DNA of 64,000 bases, taken from assembly GCF_001296045.1 (NCBI RefSeq), contig NZ_LJHS01000005.1:558001-622000 (forward strand). Reading direction: 5' to 3'. A program made the translations under genes and the position numbers. Positions 8,970 through 16,601 of the stretch are shown here, one piece after another; within the stretch, counting starts at the first letter, position 1, and every line of letters starts with the position of its first letter. This stretch comes from Rhizobium sp. AAP43 (GTDB taxonomy: Bacteria; Pseudomonadota; Alphaproteobacteria; Rhizobiales; Rhizobiaceae). The notes beneath the pieces are model-generated. The model saw only the letters and a list, made by a program, of their open reading frames with translations, searched no databases and was not told where the DNA came from.

Positions 8970-9850
8970 GGCTTCACCCCCATGCGTGCGAGGACCCGTG
9001 TGTGCGCCATGCCCACGATGGTCACGAGGAGAGCGGCGAGGCCTGCCGCCATGAAGAGGGCGGCCCAGATCTGGATGGTCTGGCCGTAGTAGGAGCCCGA
9101 GAGCAGGCGGGCGCCGAGACCGGCGACGGCCCCGGTCGGCAGTTCACCGACGATTGCGCCGACGAGCGAGATCGCGATTGCCACCTTCAGCGAGGTGAAG
9201 AGATAGGGCATCGATGCCGGCCAGCGCAGTTTCCAGAATGTCTGGGACGGGCTGGCATTGTAGGTGTGCATCAGGTCGAGCAGCAGGATGTCAGGGCTGC
9301 GCAGGCCCTTCACCATGCCGACGACGATCGGGAAGAACGATAGATAAGTCGAAATCAGTGCCTTGGGCATCAATCCGGAGATGCCGATCGAATTCAAGAC
9401 CACGATGATCATAGGCGCAATGGCAAGGATCGGGATCGTCTGGGAGGCGATCACCCATGGCATCAGCGACTTGTCCATGGCGCGATTATGGACAATCGCG
9501 ATGGCGAGCACCACGCCAAGGACCGTGCCCATGCCAAAGCCCATAAGCGTTGCGGAGAGCGTGATCCAGGCATGGTAGACAAGGCTGCGCTTGGAGGTGA
9601 CGGCCTTGTTGATCGTGGTGTCCCATAGCTCTACGACGATCTGGTGCGGTGCGGGCAGGATCGGGCGTTCCTGGGCGAACGTGCGTTCGACCACCTGAGA
9701 GAAGGTGATGTCTTCATTGGCGCGTGCGGCCTGATCGCGGACGAAGGGCGCATTCAGATAGACGACGAAGACGTGCCAGATGACCAGGATCGCCAGGATG
9801 ACGGTCAGTACGGGGAGAATTCGGTCGCGGAAGACAGAGGGCTGATTCAT
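8966..9850 (-). CDS. ABC importer permease (SsuC/TauC-like)
   Basis: 294 residues. TM1 is MNQPSVFRDRILPVLTVILA onward, followed by a periplasmic stretch and five more membrane helices. The coupling motif region (LMHTYNASPSQTFWKLRWPA) parallels that of the partner permease, so the channel is probably a heterodimer. It is coupled by a 4-bp overlap to the next permease gene and lies 3 bp after the SMR-like gene. Operon position and homology with the partner support a role in the same importer. Confidence 0.92.
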   Translation of the reverse strand: MNQPSVFRDRILPVLTVILAILVIWHVFVVYLNAPFVRDQAARANEDITFSQVVERTFAQERPILPAPHQIVVELWDTTINKAVTSKRSLVYHAWITLSATLMGFGMGTVLGVVLAIAIVHNRAMDKSLMPWVIASQTIPILAIAPMIIVVLNSIGISGLMPKALISTYLSFFPIVVGMVKGLRSPDILLLDLMHTYNASPSQTFWKLRWPASMPYLFTSLKVAIAISLVGAIVGELPTGAVAGLGARLLSGSYYGQTIQIWAALFMAAGLAALLVTIVGMAHTRVLARMGVKP

Positions 9851-9853
9851 GGC

Positions 9854-10189
9854 TCAGACGCCTCCCTTTGCCGGATAGAGCATGAGAGCCATGGAGACCA
9901 CACCGAGCGCCACACCAGCCATCTGGATCGAGCTCAGCCTTTCGCCGAAAAGGAAAAAGGCGATGACGTTGATCAGGAGCAGTTGGGCGATAGCGGAGGC
10001 CGAGATCGCCAGGCCAAGCCCACCTTCGCGCATCAGCTTCACCATCATCAGATTGCCGAGGCAGTAGAGGGCGAGCGAGGCTGCGAGCACCCAGAGCTTG
10101 CCATTGTCGACATAAGCGCGGGAGACAGTTGCGGCACCAAGGAAGGTCGCCATGGCTGCACCCAGCCAGAGGAGAAAGGTGGGGTTCAT
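9854..10189 (-). CDS. Small four-helix SMR/EamA-type membrane protein
   Basis: 111 residues with four hydrophobic helices and a GLGLAISASAIAQLLLINVI helix followed by FGERLSSIQMAGVALGVVSM, as in half-size DMT/SMR proteins. Such proteins normally work as antiparallel dimers. It sits inside the ABC importer operon: its ATG overlaps the stop of the DUF559 gene by 4 bp, and the first permease follows after 3 bp. Whether it is part of the importer, an efflux valve for pathway products, or unrelated cannot be told. I infer a transport-related role. Confidence 0.8.
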   Translation of the reverse strand: MNPTFLLWLGAAMATFLGAATVSRAYVDNGKLWVLAASLALYCLGNLMMVKLMREGGLGLAISASAIAQLLLINVIAFFLFGERLSSIQMAGVALGVVSMALMLYPAKGGV

Positions 10190-10569
10190 GGGGTGGATGC
10201 CTCCTTCAGAAGCTGGGCGATGGAGGCTTCGATCGTCAGGAAAACATGATCAGGATTATCGATCACCAAATCGTTGTCGAAGCGAAGCACCTTGAAGCCC
10301 TGTGACGTCATGAAGGCGTCCCGACGGATATCGTGCTTGCGTCCAGCATCGGTTTCATGGCTGTCGCCATCGACTTCAACGACGATGCTCGCTGCGAGCC
10401 AGGCAAAATCAGCGATGTAAGGGCCAATCGGCGTTTCCCGGCGGAAGCGCGCGCCCCGCGGACGGAAGTCGCGGAGTATATCCCACATTTCGCGTTCCGC
10501 CTTCGTGAGTTCGCTGCGCAGAGTTCGGGCGCGTTTGCGCGTCTTCGGGTCGATGTTGGAATGCGGCAT
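10186..10569 (-). CDS. DUF559 endonuclease-like protein (Vsr/PD-(D/E)XK fold), copy 1
   Basis: 127 residues from ATG 10569. The upstream open frame (to 10866) merely runs through a repeat element and is not protein-like. Family features are LTKAEREMWDILRD, the basic RARFRRETPIGPYIADF and the nuclease core VVEVDGDSHE, where Asp and Glu-x-Asp correspond to PD-(D/E)XK catalytic residues. DUF559 proteins resemble very-short-patch-repair endonucleases; cellular role unknown. The gene interrupts the importer operon between ATPase and SMR-like genes, and its stop overlaps the latter's start (ATGA). A pair of inverted hairpin repeats lies directly upstream (10607-10837). Confidence 0.85.
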   Translation of the reverse strand: MPHSNIDPKTRKRARTLRSELTKAEREMWDILRDFRPRGARFRRETPIGPYIADFAWLAASIVVEVDGDSHETDAGRKHDIRRDAFMTSQGFKVLRFDNDLVIDNPDHVFLTIEASIAQLLKEASTP

Positions 10570-10606
10570 TTGGTTGTGCCTTCCATCGATCATGGAGCGA
10601 GCAATT

Positions 10607-10646
10607 TCCCCTCCCCAACCCCTCCCCACAAGGGGGAGGGGCTTTC
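10607..10646 (+). repeat. Hairpin repeat family 1, copy A
   Basis: The element contains CCCCTCCCCACAAGGGGGAG, an internal stem of CCCCTCCCC against GGGGAGGGG around ACAA, preceded by TCCCCTCCCCAAC. A nearly identical copy lies inverted at 10798-10837. This is a REP-like extragenic palindrome; copy A starts 38 bp upstream of the DUF559 start codon. Confidence 0.85.
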
Positions 10647-10797
10647 CCGCCGCCCTCGTGTTCAAGGAGATCCTCCGCTGCCGGCGTTCGTGTGTCTGGT
10701 GTAGCGCTGTCGGCTCATGCTCGATTGCGCGTACCACCGATGGGGTTGCCAAATCGCACCTGGCCGTTGGCTGGGGGAGTGAGACGCTGCTGGCACC

Positions 10798-10837
10798 AAA
10801 GCCCCTCACCCTTGTGGGGAGGGGTTGGGGAGGGGTC
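10798..10837 (-). repeat. Hairpin repeat family 1, copy B (inverted)
   Basis: Reverse complement of copy A with two or three differences (for example CAAGGGTGAGG for CAAGGGGGAGG). Together the copies bound about 150 bp and form a REPIN-like inverted pair between the ATPase and DUF559 genes. Confidence 0.85.
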
Positions 10838-10855
10838 TTTTCCTTCAACGAACCA

Positions 10856-11644
10856 CTATTCCTCATATGAATGCCCCGCCTTCAGACCCTCACGGACCCG
10901 GTGCGCAATCTCGAGAAACTCCGGCGTTTCGCGAATGTCGAGCGGGCGCTCCTTCGGCAGTGTCGACTCGATGATATCCGTCACCCGGCCAGGCCTAGGG
11001 CTCATGACAACGATCTTGGTCGAGAGATAGACGGCTTCGGGGATCGAATGGGTGACGAAGCAGATGGTCTTGTTGGTGCGGGCCCAGAGCTTCAGCAGTT
11101 CTGAGTTCAGGTGGTCGCGGACGATTTCGTCGAGCGCGCCGAAAGGTTCGTCCATCAGCAGCAGGTCGGCGTCGAAGGCGAGCGCGCGGGCGATCGAGGC
11201 GCGTTGCTGCATGCCGCCGGAGAGTTGCCAGGGATATTTCTTGGCAAAGCCCGAGAGGTTGACCAGCTCCAGAGTCTGCTCGATCCGCCTCTTCTTTTCC
11301 GCCGCGCTGTAACCCATAATTTCGAGCGGAAGCGCGATGTTGTTTTCGATCGTGCGCCAGGGATAAAGAGCCGCCGCCTGGAAGACATAGCCATAGGAGC
11401 GCGCCTTTCGCGCCTCTTCCGGCGTCATGCCGTTCACGGTGATCTCGCCGCCCGTGTGCTTCTCAAGATCTGCGATGACGCGCAGAAAGGTGGTCTTGCC
11501 GCAGCCGGAGGGGCCGATGAAGGAGACGAAGTCGCCTTTCTTCACCTCGAGGTTCACGTTGGACAGGGCATGGACTGGGCCATCACCTGTCTCGAAGGTG
11601 AGGCTCAAGTCCCTGGCCGAGACGACGGAGTAGGGTGCATTCAT
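10856..11644 (-). CDS. ABC importer ATPase (SsuB/TauB/NrtD-like)
   Basis: 262 residues with Walker A GPSGCGKTTFLR, Q-loop in YGYVFQAAALYPW, signature LSGGMQQRASIARAL, Walker B LLLMDEPFGALD and H-loop FVTHSIPEAVYLS. These are standard for SsuB/TauB-type importer ATPases. It energises the two permeases encoded downstream. The 3' end lies next to repeat copy B; the 285-bp spacer and the DUF559 gene separate it from the rest of the importer operon. Its start region is divergent from the cupin gene. Confidence 0.94.
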   Translation of the reverse strand: MNAPYSVVSARDLSLTFETGDGPVHALSNVNLEVKKGDFVSFIGPSGCGKTTFLRVIADLEKHTGGEITVNGMTPEEARKARSYGYVFQAAALYPWRTIENNIALPLEIMGYSAAEKKRRIEQTLELVNLSGFAKKYPWQLSGGMQQRASIARALAFDADLLLMDEPFGALDEIVRDHLNSELLKLWARTNKTICFVTHSIPEAVYLSTKIVVMSPRPGRVTDIIESTLPKERPLDIRETPEFLEIAHRVREGLKAGHSYEE

Positions 11645-11768
11645 GCGTTAGGACCAATCGGGTTAGTTGCAAAGACAGTTTGCCTCTTGCACTCTCTTGA
11701 CATACGGCCGCTCGGGAGCAGCGGACCGGGAAAGGCGCGTTTGCCGCCACACGGATGAGGATCAGACC

Positions 11769-12182
11769 ATGGATGCATCATCGAAGCCCACCTGCCACAT
11801 CGTCAAGCCGGGGCATGCCTATGATGGCAAGCAGGGGCTGAGCTACTTCCAGGGCATTTCTGCCGAAACAGTCGGGGCGAAGGGCATTTGCATGCATCTT
11901 CTGACCATGCCGCCCGGCGCAGAGGCCAAGGCCCATCTGCATGAAAACCATGAGACGGCTATCTACTGCCTCTCGGGCCAGGCGCATACGTGGTACGGCG
12001 ACAGGCTGGAGCATCACGTCATCCTGCATGCCGGCGAGATGATGTACATTCCGGCGGGCGTGCCGCATCTGCCGGCCAATCTGTCGAACGCGCCGTGTTC
12101 GGCGATTATTGCCCGCACCGATCCGAACGAACAGGAAAGCGTGGTCTTGCTGCCGGAGCTGGATGGGTTGGTCGCGGTCTAA
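11769..12182 (+). CDS. Small cupin-domain protein
   Basis: 137 residues from ATG 11769; the longer frame upstream has no ribosome site. A single cupin barrel is visible: HLLTMPPGAEAKAHLHENHE is motif 1 with His ligands and an acidic residue, and HAGEMMYIPAGVPHLPANL is motif 2. Such cupins may be isomerases, dioxygenases or binding proteins; no function can be assigned. It is the only plus-strand gene inside the minus-strand pyrimidine cluster, divergent from the ATPase gene. Confidence 0.85.
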   Translation: MDASSKPTCHIVKPGHAYDGKQGLSYFQGISAETVGAKGICMHLLTMPPGAEAKAHLHENHETAIYCLSGQAHTWYGDRLEHHVILHAGEMMYIPAGVPHLPANLSNAPCSAIIARTDPNEQESVVLLPELDGLVAV

Positions 12183-12193
12183 TATCGAGCGCA

Positions 12194-12658
12194 TCAGGCG
12201 GCCACCTCGCTTGAGCGAAAGGCGATCAGCCAATAGACGAGGGCGGAGATCATGCCCGTCGGCATCAGCAACAGCGCGATTGCGGCCTCGTTGTGGTGGA
12301 AGAAGCGCCCCCATGTTGCCAATTGCAGCAGGACGATGCCGGTGAGGGGACAGGCGGCGCCAGCGATTGCGAAATGCCACCAGCGGTTCCAGTGCTGTCG
12401 GACCAGGATCCAGGTTGCAAGCAGAGTAAACGGTGCCGCAAGCAGAAGAGTTGCCGGCAGGACATCCAGCGTCAATCGCAGTGTCGTCAGGATGGACTCC
12501 GGGAAGACCAGGATAAACAGCGGCAAGCGACCATAGGTCAGGGCATCCGAGATCTCCATGGTCGCCCAGATGCCCATGACACCGGCAAACACGGCAGCTG
12601 CATAGCCCACGCCGAAGCGGGCTATCTTCAACAGTGCTGTCGCCTTTGCCAGTCTCAC
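12194..12658 (-). CDS. Hypothetical four-helix membrane protein
   Basis: 154 residues with about four membrane helices (FGVGYAAAVFAGVMGIWATM, LPATLLLAAPFTLLATWILV, FAIAGAACPLTGIVLLQLAT, IALLLMPTGMISALVYWLIA). It starts with GTG two bases after the dihydropyrimidinase stop, and a GGGAG ribosome site lies inside that gene's end, so it is translationally coupled. I do not recognise the family. Position suggests a membrane function tied to dihydropyrimidinase. Confidence 0.7.
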   Translation of the reverse strand: MRLAKATALLKIARFGVGYAAAVFAGVMGIWATMEISDALTYGRLPLFILVFPESILTTLRLTLDVLPATLLLAAPFTLLATWILVRQHWNRWWHFAIAGAACPLTGIVLLQLATWGRFFHHNEAAIALLLMPTGMISALVYWLIAFRSSEVAA

Positions 12659-12660
12659 GC

Positions 12661-14118
12661 TTATACTCCCGTCGCCGGAATGCCCGAGCGTTCCACCTTG
12701 CGCGGGGCGACCAGTTCCTTCCAGGTCGACAGCGCCTTGGAGACGGCCGGGAAGGGCTCGCGCTTCACAAACTTGCCGTGACCCTCGCGGGTCTTGACCG
12801 CGTTTTCTTCGATCGCGACGTATCCGCGGGTGAGCGTGTAACGCGGCAGACCGGTGACTTCCTTGCCCTCGAAGACATTGTAGTCGATCGACGACTGCTG
12901 GGTCTTGGCGGAGATGGTCTTGGAGCGCTTGGGATCCCAGACCACGAGGTCAGCATCGGCGCCGACGAGGACTGCGCCCTTCTTGGGGTAGATGTTGAGG
13001 ATCTTGGCGATGTTGGTCGAGGTCACCGCAACGAACTCGTTCATCGTCAGGCGACCGGTCGCGACACCATAGGTCCAGAGCATCGGCATCCGGTCTTCAA
13101 GTCCGCCGGTGCCGTTCGGGATCTTGGCGAAGTTGCCGACGCCAAAACGCTTCTGTTCGCTGGTGAAGGCGCAGTGGTCGGTGGCGACGACCGAGAGCGA
13201 GCCCGACTGCAGCCCCGCCCAGAGCGAGTCCTGGTGCTGCTTGTTGCGGAAGGGGGGCGACATGACGCGGCGGGCGGCATGGTCCCAGTCCTTGTTGAAA
13301 TATTCGCTCTCGTCGAGCGTCAGGTGCTGGATCAGCGGCTCGCCATAGACGCGCATGCCCTTCTGGCGGGCGCGGCGGATGGCTTCATGCGCCTGTTCGC
13401 AGGAAGTGTGCACGACATAAAGCGGAACGCCTGCCATGTCGGCCAGCATGATCGCGCGGTTTGTGGCCTCGCCCTCGACTTCCGGGGGTCTGGAATAGGC
13501 ATGGCCTTCCGGACCGTTATTGCCTTCGGCCAGCAGCTTGGCCGTCATCGAGGCAACGACGTCGCCGTTTTCGGCATGCACCATTGGCAGCGCGCCGAGT
13601 TCGGCGCAGCGCTGGAAGGAGGCGAACATCTCGTCGTCGTTCACCATCAGGGCGCCCTTGTAGGCCATGAAGTGCTTGAAGGTGTTGATGCCGCGATCCT
13701 GGACGACCGTTTTCATCTCGTCAAAGACGCGTTCGTTCCAGCCGGTGATCGCCATGTGGAAGGAGTAGTCGGCCGTGGCGCGCGAGGTCTTGTTGTCCCA
13801 CATCTGCAGGGCTTCGAGTAGCGACTGGTCGGGGCTGGGCAGGCAGAAATCGACCACCATGGTCGTGCCGCCGGAGAGGCCGGCGCGTGTGCCGCTTTCA
13901 AAGTCGTCGGCGGAATAGGTGCCCATGAAGGGCATTTCGAGATGCACATGCGGATCGATACCGCCCGGCATGACATAACAGCCCGCCGCATCCAGCACGG
14001 TGTCGCCGGAGAGGTTGGGCCCGATCTCGACGATCACACCGCCCTCGATCTTGACGTCAGCCTTGTAGGTCAGATCGGCGGTGACGATGGTTCCGCCCTT
14101 GATGACTGTGGTGGTCAT
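12661..14118 (-). CDS. hydA: Dihydropyrimidinase / D-hydantoinase
   Basis: 485 residues, the usual length. It is a cytoplasmic binuclear-zinc amidohydrolase that opens 5,6-dihydrouracil or dihydrothymine to N-carbamoyl-beta-amino acids. Visible metal motifs are DPHVHLEM (His-x-His), FMAYKG with the Lys that becomes carboxylated, MVHAENGD, VVHTSCEQ and ATDHCAF. The GGTTMVVDFCLP segment is also typical. With the amidohydrolase at 15064-16317 and PreA/PreT it forms the reductive pyrimidine pathway. The DUF559 cassette separates it from the amidohydrolase gene, so both may once have been adjacent. A promoter could lie in the 300 bp upstream, which is largely repeat sequence. Confidence 0.96.
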   Translation of the reverse strand: MTTTVIKGGTIVTADLTYKADVKIEGGVIVEIGPNLSGDTVLDAAGCYVMPGGIDPHVHLEMPFMGTYSADDFESGTRAGLSGGTTMVVDFCLPSPDQSLLEALQMWDNKTSRATADYSFHMAITGWNERVFDEMKTVVQDRGINTFKHFMAYKGALMVNDDEMFASFQRCAELGALPMVHAENGDVVASMTAKLLAEGNNGPEGHAYSRPPEVEGEATNRAIMLADMAGVPLYVVHTSCEQAHEAIRRARQKGMRVYGEPLIQHLTLDESEYFNKDWDHAARRVMSPPFRNKQHQDSLWAGLQSGSLSVVATDHCAFTSEQKRFGVGNFAKIPNGTGGLEDRMPMLWTYGVATGRLTMNEFVAVTSTNIAKILNIYPKKGAVLVGADADLVVWDPKRSKTISAKTQQSSIDYNVFEGKEVTGLPRYTLTRGYVAIEENAVKTREGHGKFVKREPFPAVSKALSTWKELVAPRKVERSGIPATGV

Positions 14119-14209
14119 TTGCTCTCTCCCCGTGCCTTGTTCTTGATGGTTTGTGTCCCGATCCGCGCACTATGGCTCGCCATGTAGTGCGCTGCGTTCG
14201 CCCGCGGCG

Positions 14210-14259
14210 CCCCCTCATCCGGCGCTGCGCGCCACCTTCTCCCCGCCGGGGAGAAGAGG
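14210..14259 (+). repeat. Hairpin repeat family 2, copy A
   Basis: The element begins CCCCCTCATCCGGCGC, then carries two nested hairpins: GGCGC-TGC-GCGCC and CTTCTCCCC-GCCG-GGGAGAAG. Four copies in alternating orientation occur between 14210 and 15050, two on each side of the second DUF559 gene. Confidence 0.88.
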
Positions 14260-14347
14260 TGACGCCCGCGTTGTGCGCCCCGATTCCCTGCTGCTACGTT
14301 GCTGCAACCAGAGTTCTTCCTGTGGTACGGCGCGGTCGCGGCGCGCT

Positions 14348-14399
14348 CCCTCTTCTCCCCAGCGGGGAGAAGGTGGCGCGTAGCGCCGGATGAGGGGGC
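14348..14399 (-). repeat. Hairpin repeat family 2, copy B (inverted)
   Basis: Reverse complement of copy A with a GCTG loop and GGCGC-TAC-GCGCC stem. It pairs with copy A as an inverted duplex of REPIN type and lies 30 bp past the stop of the second DUF559 gene. Confidence 0.88.
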
Positions 14400-14428
14400 G
14401 CGGAGCGAAAGCCGTATCAGCATGGCGG

Positions 14429-14848
14429 TTACAGGCCCTCTCGAATTGCTGGCGAAAACCGGATCGCGTCGCAACGCTCGACGATCTGGCCCTGAAGAAC
14501 GGCCAGAATCGTGTCGAGGACGGCGCTGCGCTCCTGCAGGACCTCGGCGTTCCAGAACCGCAGGACCGAATAAGCCTGTTGATTGAGCCATTCGGTTCTA
14601 CGGTCATCATGCGCGCTCTCCACATGCTGGCTGCCATCGAGCTCGACCACAAGCCGCTGTTCGCGGCAAAGAAAATCAACGATGTAGGGACCCAGCGGGA
14701 TCTGGCGGCTGAACTTGAAGCCGTTCAGTTGGCGATTGCGGATGTCGCCCCACAGACGATATTCGGCGTCGGTGTCGTTGGTGCGCAGGCTGCGGGCCTG
14801 GACCGTTTTTCCGGGCAGCCGTTTTGTCGGATCGTGTGGGTGTGTCAT
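14429..14848 (-). CDS. DUF559 endonuclease-like protein, copy 2
   Basis: 139 residues from ATG 14848; the frame beyond it only reads through repeats. Core motifs are NDTDAEYRLWGDIRNRQLNG, FSRQIPLGPYIVDFLC and LVVELDGSQHVES, the same Asp ... Glu-x-Asp arrangement as copy 1, followed by RTEWLNQQAYSVLRFWN. It is clearly homologous to, but diverged from, copy 1, and has about 20 extra C-terminal residues. Inverted pairs of family-2 repeats sit on both sides, the nearest 12 bp from the start codon. It lies between two pyrimidine-catabolism genes in the same orientation. Nuclease activity is inferred from family. Confidence 0.85.
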   Translation of the reverse strand: MTHPHDPTKRLPGKTVQARSLRTNDTDAEYRLWGDIRNRQLNGFKFSRQIPLGPYIVDFLCREQRLVVELDGSQHVESAHDDRRTEWLNQQAYSVLRFWNAEVLQERSAVLDTILAVLQGQIVERCDAIRFSPAIREGL

Positions 14849-14859
14849 GGCCGTCCGGC

Positions 14860-14910
14860 CCCCCTCATCCGGCGCTACGCGCCACCTTCTCCCCGCTGGG
14901 GAGAAGAGGT
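14860..14910 (+). repeat. Hairpin repeat family 2, copy C
   Basis: Same orientation as copy A and almost identical to it (GGCGC-TAC-GCGCC, CTTCTCCCC-GCTG-GGGAGAAG). It sits 12 bp upstream of the second DUF559 start codon, so the hairpin lies in or next to that gene's leader. Confidence 0.88.
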
Positions 14911-14997
14911 CACGCTGACGTCGTGTGCTCCATCCAGCGAATGCTGCGGTTCGGCAAATGGTGATGTCAACCTTGTGCTGTGCGGTCGCGTCGAGCT

Positions 14998-15050
14998 CCC
15001 TCTTCTCCCCAGCGGGGAGAAGGTGGCGCGTAGCGCCGGATGAGGGGGCG
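14998..15050 (-). repeat. Hairpin repeat family 2, copy D (inverted)
   Basis: Near-identical to copy B over its whole length, including the GGGGGCGCGGAGCGA tail. It pairs with copy C and ends 14 bp from the stop codon of the carbamoyl-beta-alanine amidohydrolase gene. Confidence 0.88.
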
Positions 15051-15063
15051 CGGAGCGAGCGTG

Positions 15064-16317
15064 TCACCCGACAATCTCCGCCGTCTCCAGAACTGCCCTC
15101 AGCAGCACGTCGCAACCGGCGCTGGCCCATTCCTTGGAAATCTCCTCCGCTTCGTTGTGGCTGAGGCCGCCGACGCAGGGGCACATGATCATGGTCGAGG
15201 GTGCGACCTTGGCTGTCCAGCAGGCATCATGGCCGGCGCCGGAGATGATGTTCATGTGGCTGTAGCCGAGGTCTTCCGCCGCCTTGCGGACGGAGGCGAC
15301 GAGCGTCGGGTCGAAAGTGACCGGATCGAAATGGCCGACGGCCTCGATCGAACAGCCGACACCGAGGGCTGCACAGATTTCGCCGGCTTCCTTTTCGATG
15401 CGGGCGCGCATGCCGTCGAGCTTGGCCTGTTCCGGCGAGCGAATGTCGACGGTGAAGATCACCGTGCCGGGTAGGACGTTGCGGGAATTGGGCGAGAACT
15501 TCACCTGGCCGACGCCGCCGACGCAGCCCGGCTGGTTGTCCATGGCGACGGCTTGAACCATTTCCATGATACGGGCCATGGCAAGGCCGGCATTGACGCG
15601 GTGGTTCATCGGGGTGGAGCCGGTATGGGCTTCCTTGCCGGTCAGTGTGAATTCCAGCCACCACAGGCCCTGACAGTGGGTGACCACTCCGATCTGCTTC
15701 TCTTCGGCCTCAAGGATCGGCCCCTGCTCGATGTGATATTCGAAATAGGCGTGCATCTTGCGGTCGCCGACCTTTTCGTCACCCACCCAGCCGATGCGCT
15801 TCAGTTCCTCGCCGAAACTCTTGCCTTCCATGTCCTTGCGGGCATAGGCGTAATCCTGGGTCAGCACGCCGGCGAAGACGCCGGAGGCGAGCATGGCAGG
15901 CGCAAAGCGTGCGCCTTCCTCGTTGGTCCAATTGGTGACGACAATGGGGTGTTTGGTCTTGATGTTGAGATCGTTCATCGACCTGACAACTTCGAGGCCG
16001 GCGAGCACGCCGAGCACCCCGTCATACTTGCCGCCGGTGGGCTGGGTGTCGAGATGGCTGCCGATATAGACGGGCAGGGCATCGGGATCGGTGCCGGCGC
16101 GGGTCATGAACATGTTGCCCATGGTGTCGACACCCATGGTCAGGCCTGCATCCTCGCACCAGCGCTGGAAGAGGCGACGGCCTTCGGCATCCTCGTCCGT
16201 CAGGGTCTGGCGATTGTTGCCGCCGGCAATGCCGGGGCCAATCTTCGCCATGTCCATCAGCATGTCCCACAGCCGATCGCCGTTCACGCGCAGGTTCGTG
16301 CCGGGTTGAGCCGTCAT
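15064..16317 (-). CDS. N-carbamoyl-beta-alanine amidohydrolase (beta-ureidopropionase), M20 family
   Basis: 417 residues of the Zn-dependent allantoate/carbamoyl amidohydrolase class. Metal and catalytic motifs: IGSHLDTQPTGGKYDGVLGV (His88, Asp90, Asp99), TNWTNEEGARF with the catalytic Glu pair, YFEYHIEQGPILE, and SGAGHDACW with the distal His. It hydrolyses N-carbamoyl-beta-alanine to beta-alanine, CO2 and ammonia, the last step of reductive pyrimidine breakdown. Allantoate amidohydrolase and L-carbamoylase are close relatives, and the pyrimidine context decides. It is divergent from the RutR-type gene, with a RutR box in between. Confidence 0.92.
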   Translation of the reverse strand: MTAQPGTNLRVNGDRLWDMLMDMAKIGPGIAGGNNRQTLTDEDAEGRRLFQRWCEDAGLTMGVDTMGNMFMTRAGTDPDALPVYIGSHLDTQPTGGKYDGVLGVLAGLEVVRSMNDLNIKTKHPIVVTNWTNEEGARFAPAMLASGVFAGVLTQDYAYARKDMEGKSFGEELKRIGWVGDEKVGDRKMHAYFEYHIEQGPILEAEEKQIGVVTHCQGLWWLEFTLTGKEAHTGSTPMNHRVNAGLAMARIMEMVQAVAMDNQPGCVGGVGQVKFSPNSRNVLPGTVIFTVDIRSPEQAKLDGMRARIEKEAGEICAALGVGCSIEAVGHFDPVTFDPTLVASVRKAAEDLGYSHMNIISGAGHDACWTAKVAPSTMIMCPCVGGLSHNEAEEISKEWASAGCDVLLRAVLETAEIVG

Positions 16318-16455
16318 TTCGAAATCCTCACCTGTTTTGGAAGCCAGATCCTCTGTGACTGGCTTCCCGTTCCCCGGGTCAACGTCAGCGGTTGCTTGTT
16401 GCTTTTTTCCGCTGCCGATCGGTAGTTGCCTTTATTTGGCATCTATCCAATAATT

Positions 16456-16471
16456 TGACCGACTGGTAAAA
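16456..16471. promoter_or_regulatory. Probable RutR operator
   Basis: TTGACCGACTGGTAAA agrees with the RutR consensus TTGACCA-N2-TGGTCAA at 12 of 14 defined bases. It lies 139 bp upstream of the amidohydrolase start and 131 bp upstream of the RutR-type start, so one site could serve both divergent genes. RutR releases DNA when it binds uracil or thymine. Confidence 0.75.
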
Positions 16472-16601
16472 CATTACAGCTTCCAACGGCACACTCAAGA
16501 CGTAAAAGGCAAAAATCCGCGACAAAAAACCGGGCAAATGCCCATAAATTGTGCGGCGTTATTTGCGATAGACTTCAATGGCTTAGGGAGAGAGCCGAGA
16601 C

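Noticed and set aside
10570-10866. N-terminal extension of the first DUF559 gene
   Set aside because: The extension translates the hairpin repeat into low-complexity sequence; the family start is at ATG 10569. The same holds for 14849-15184 of the second copy.
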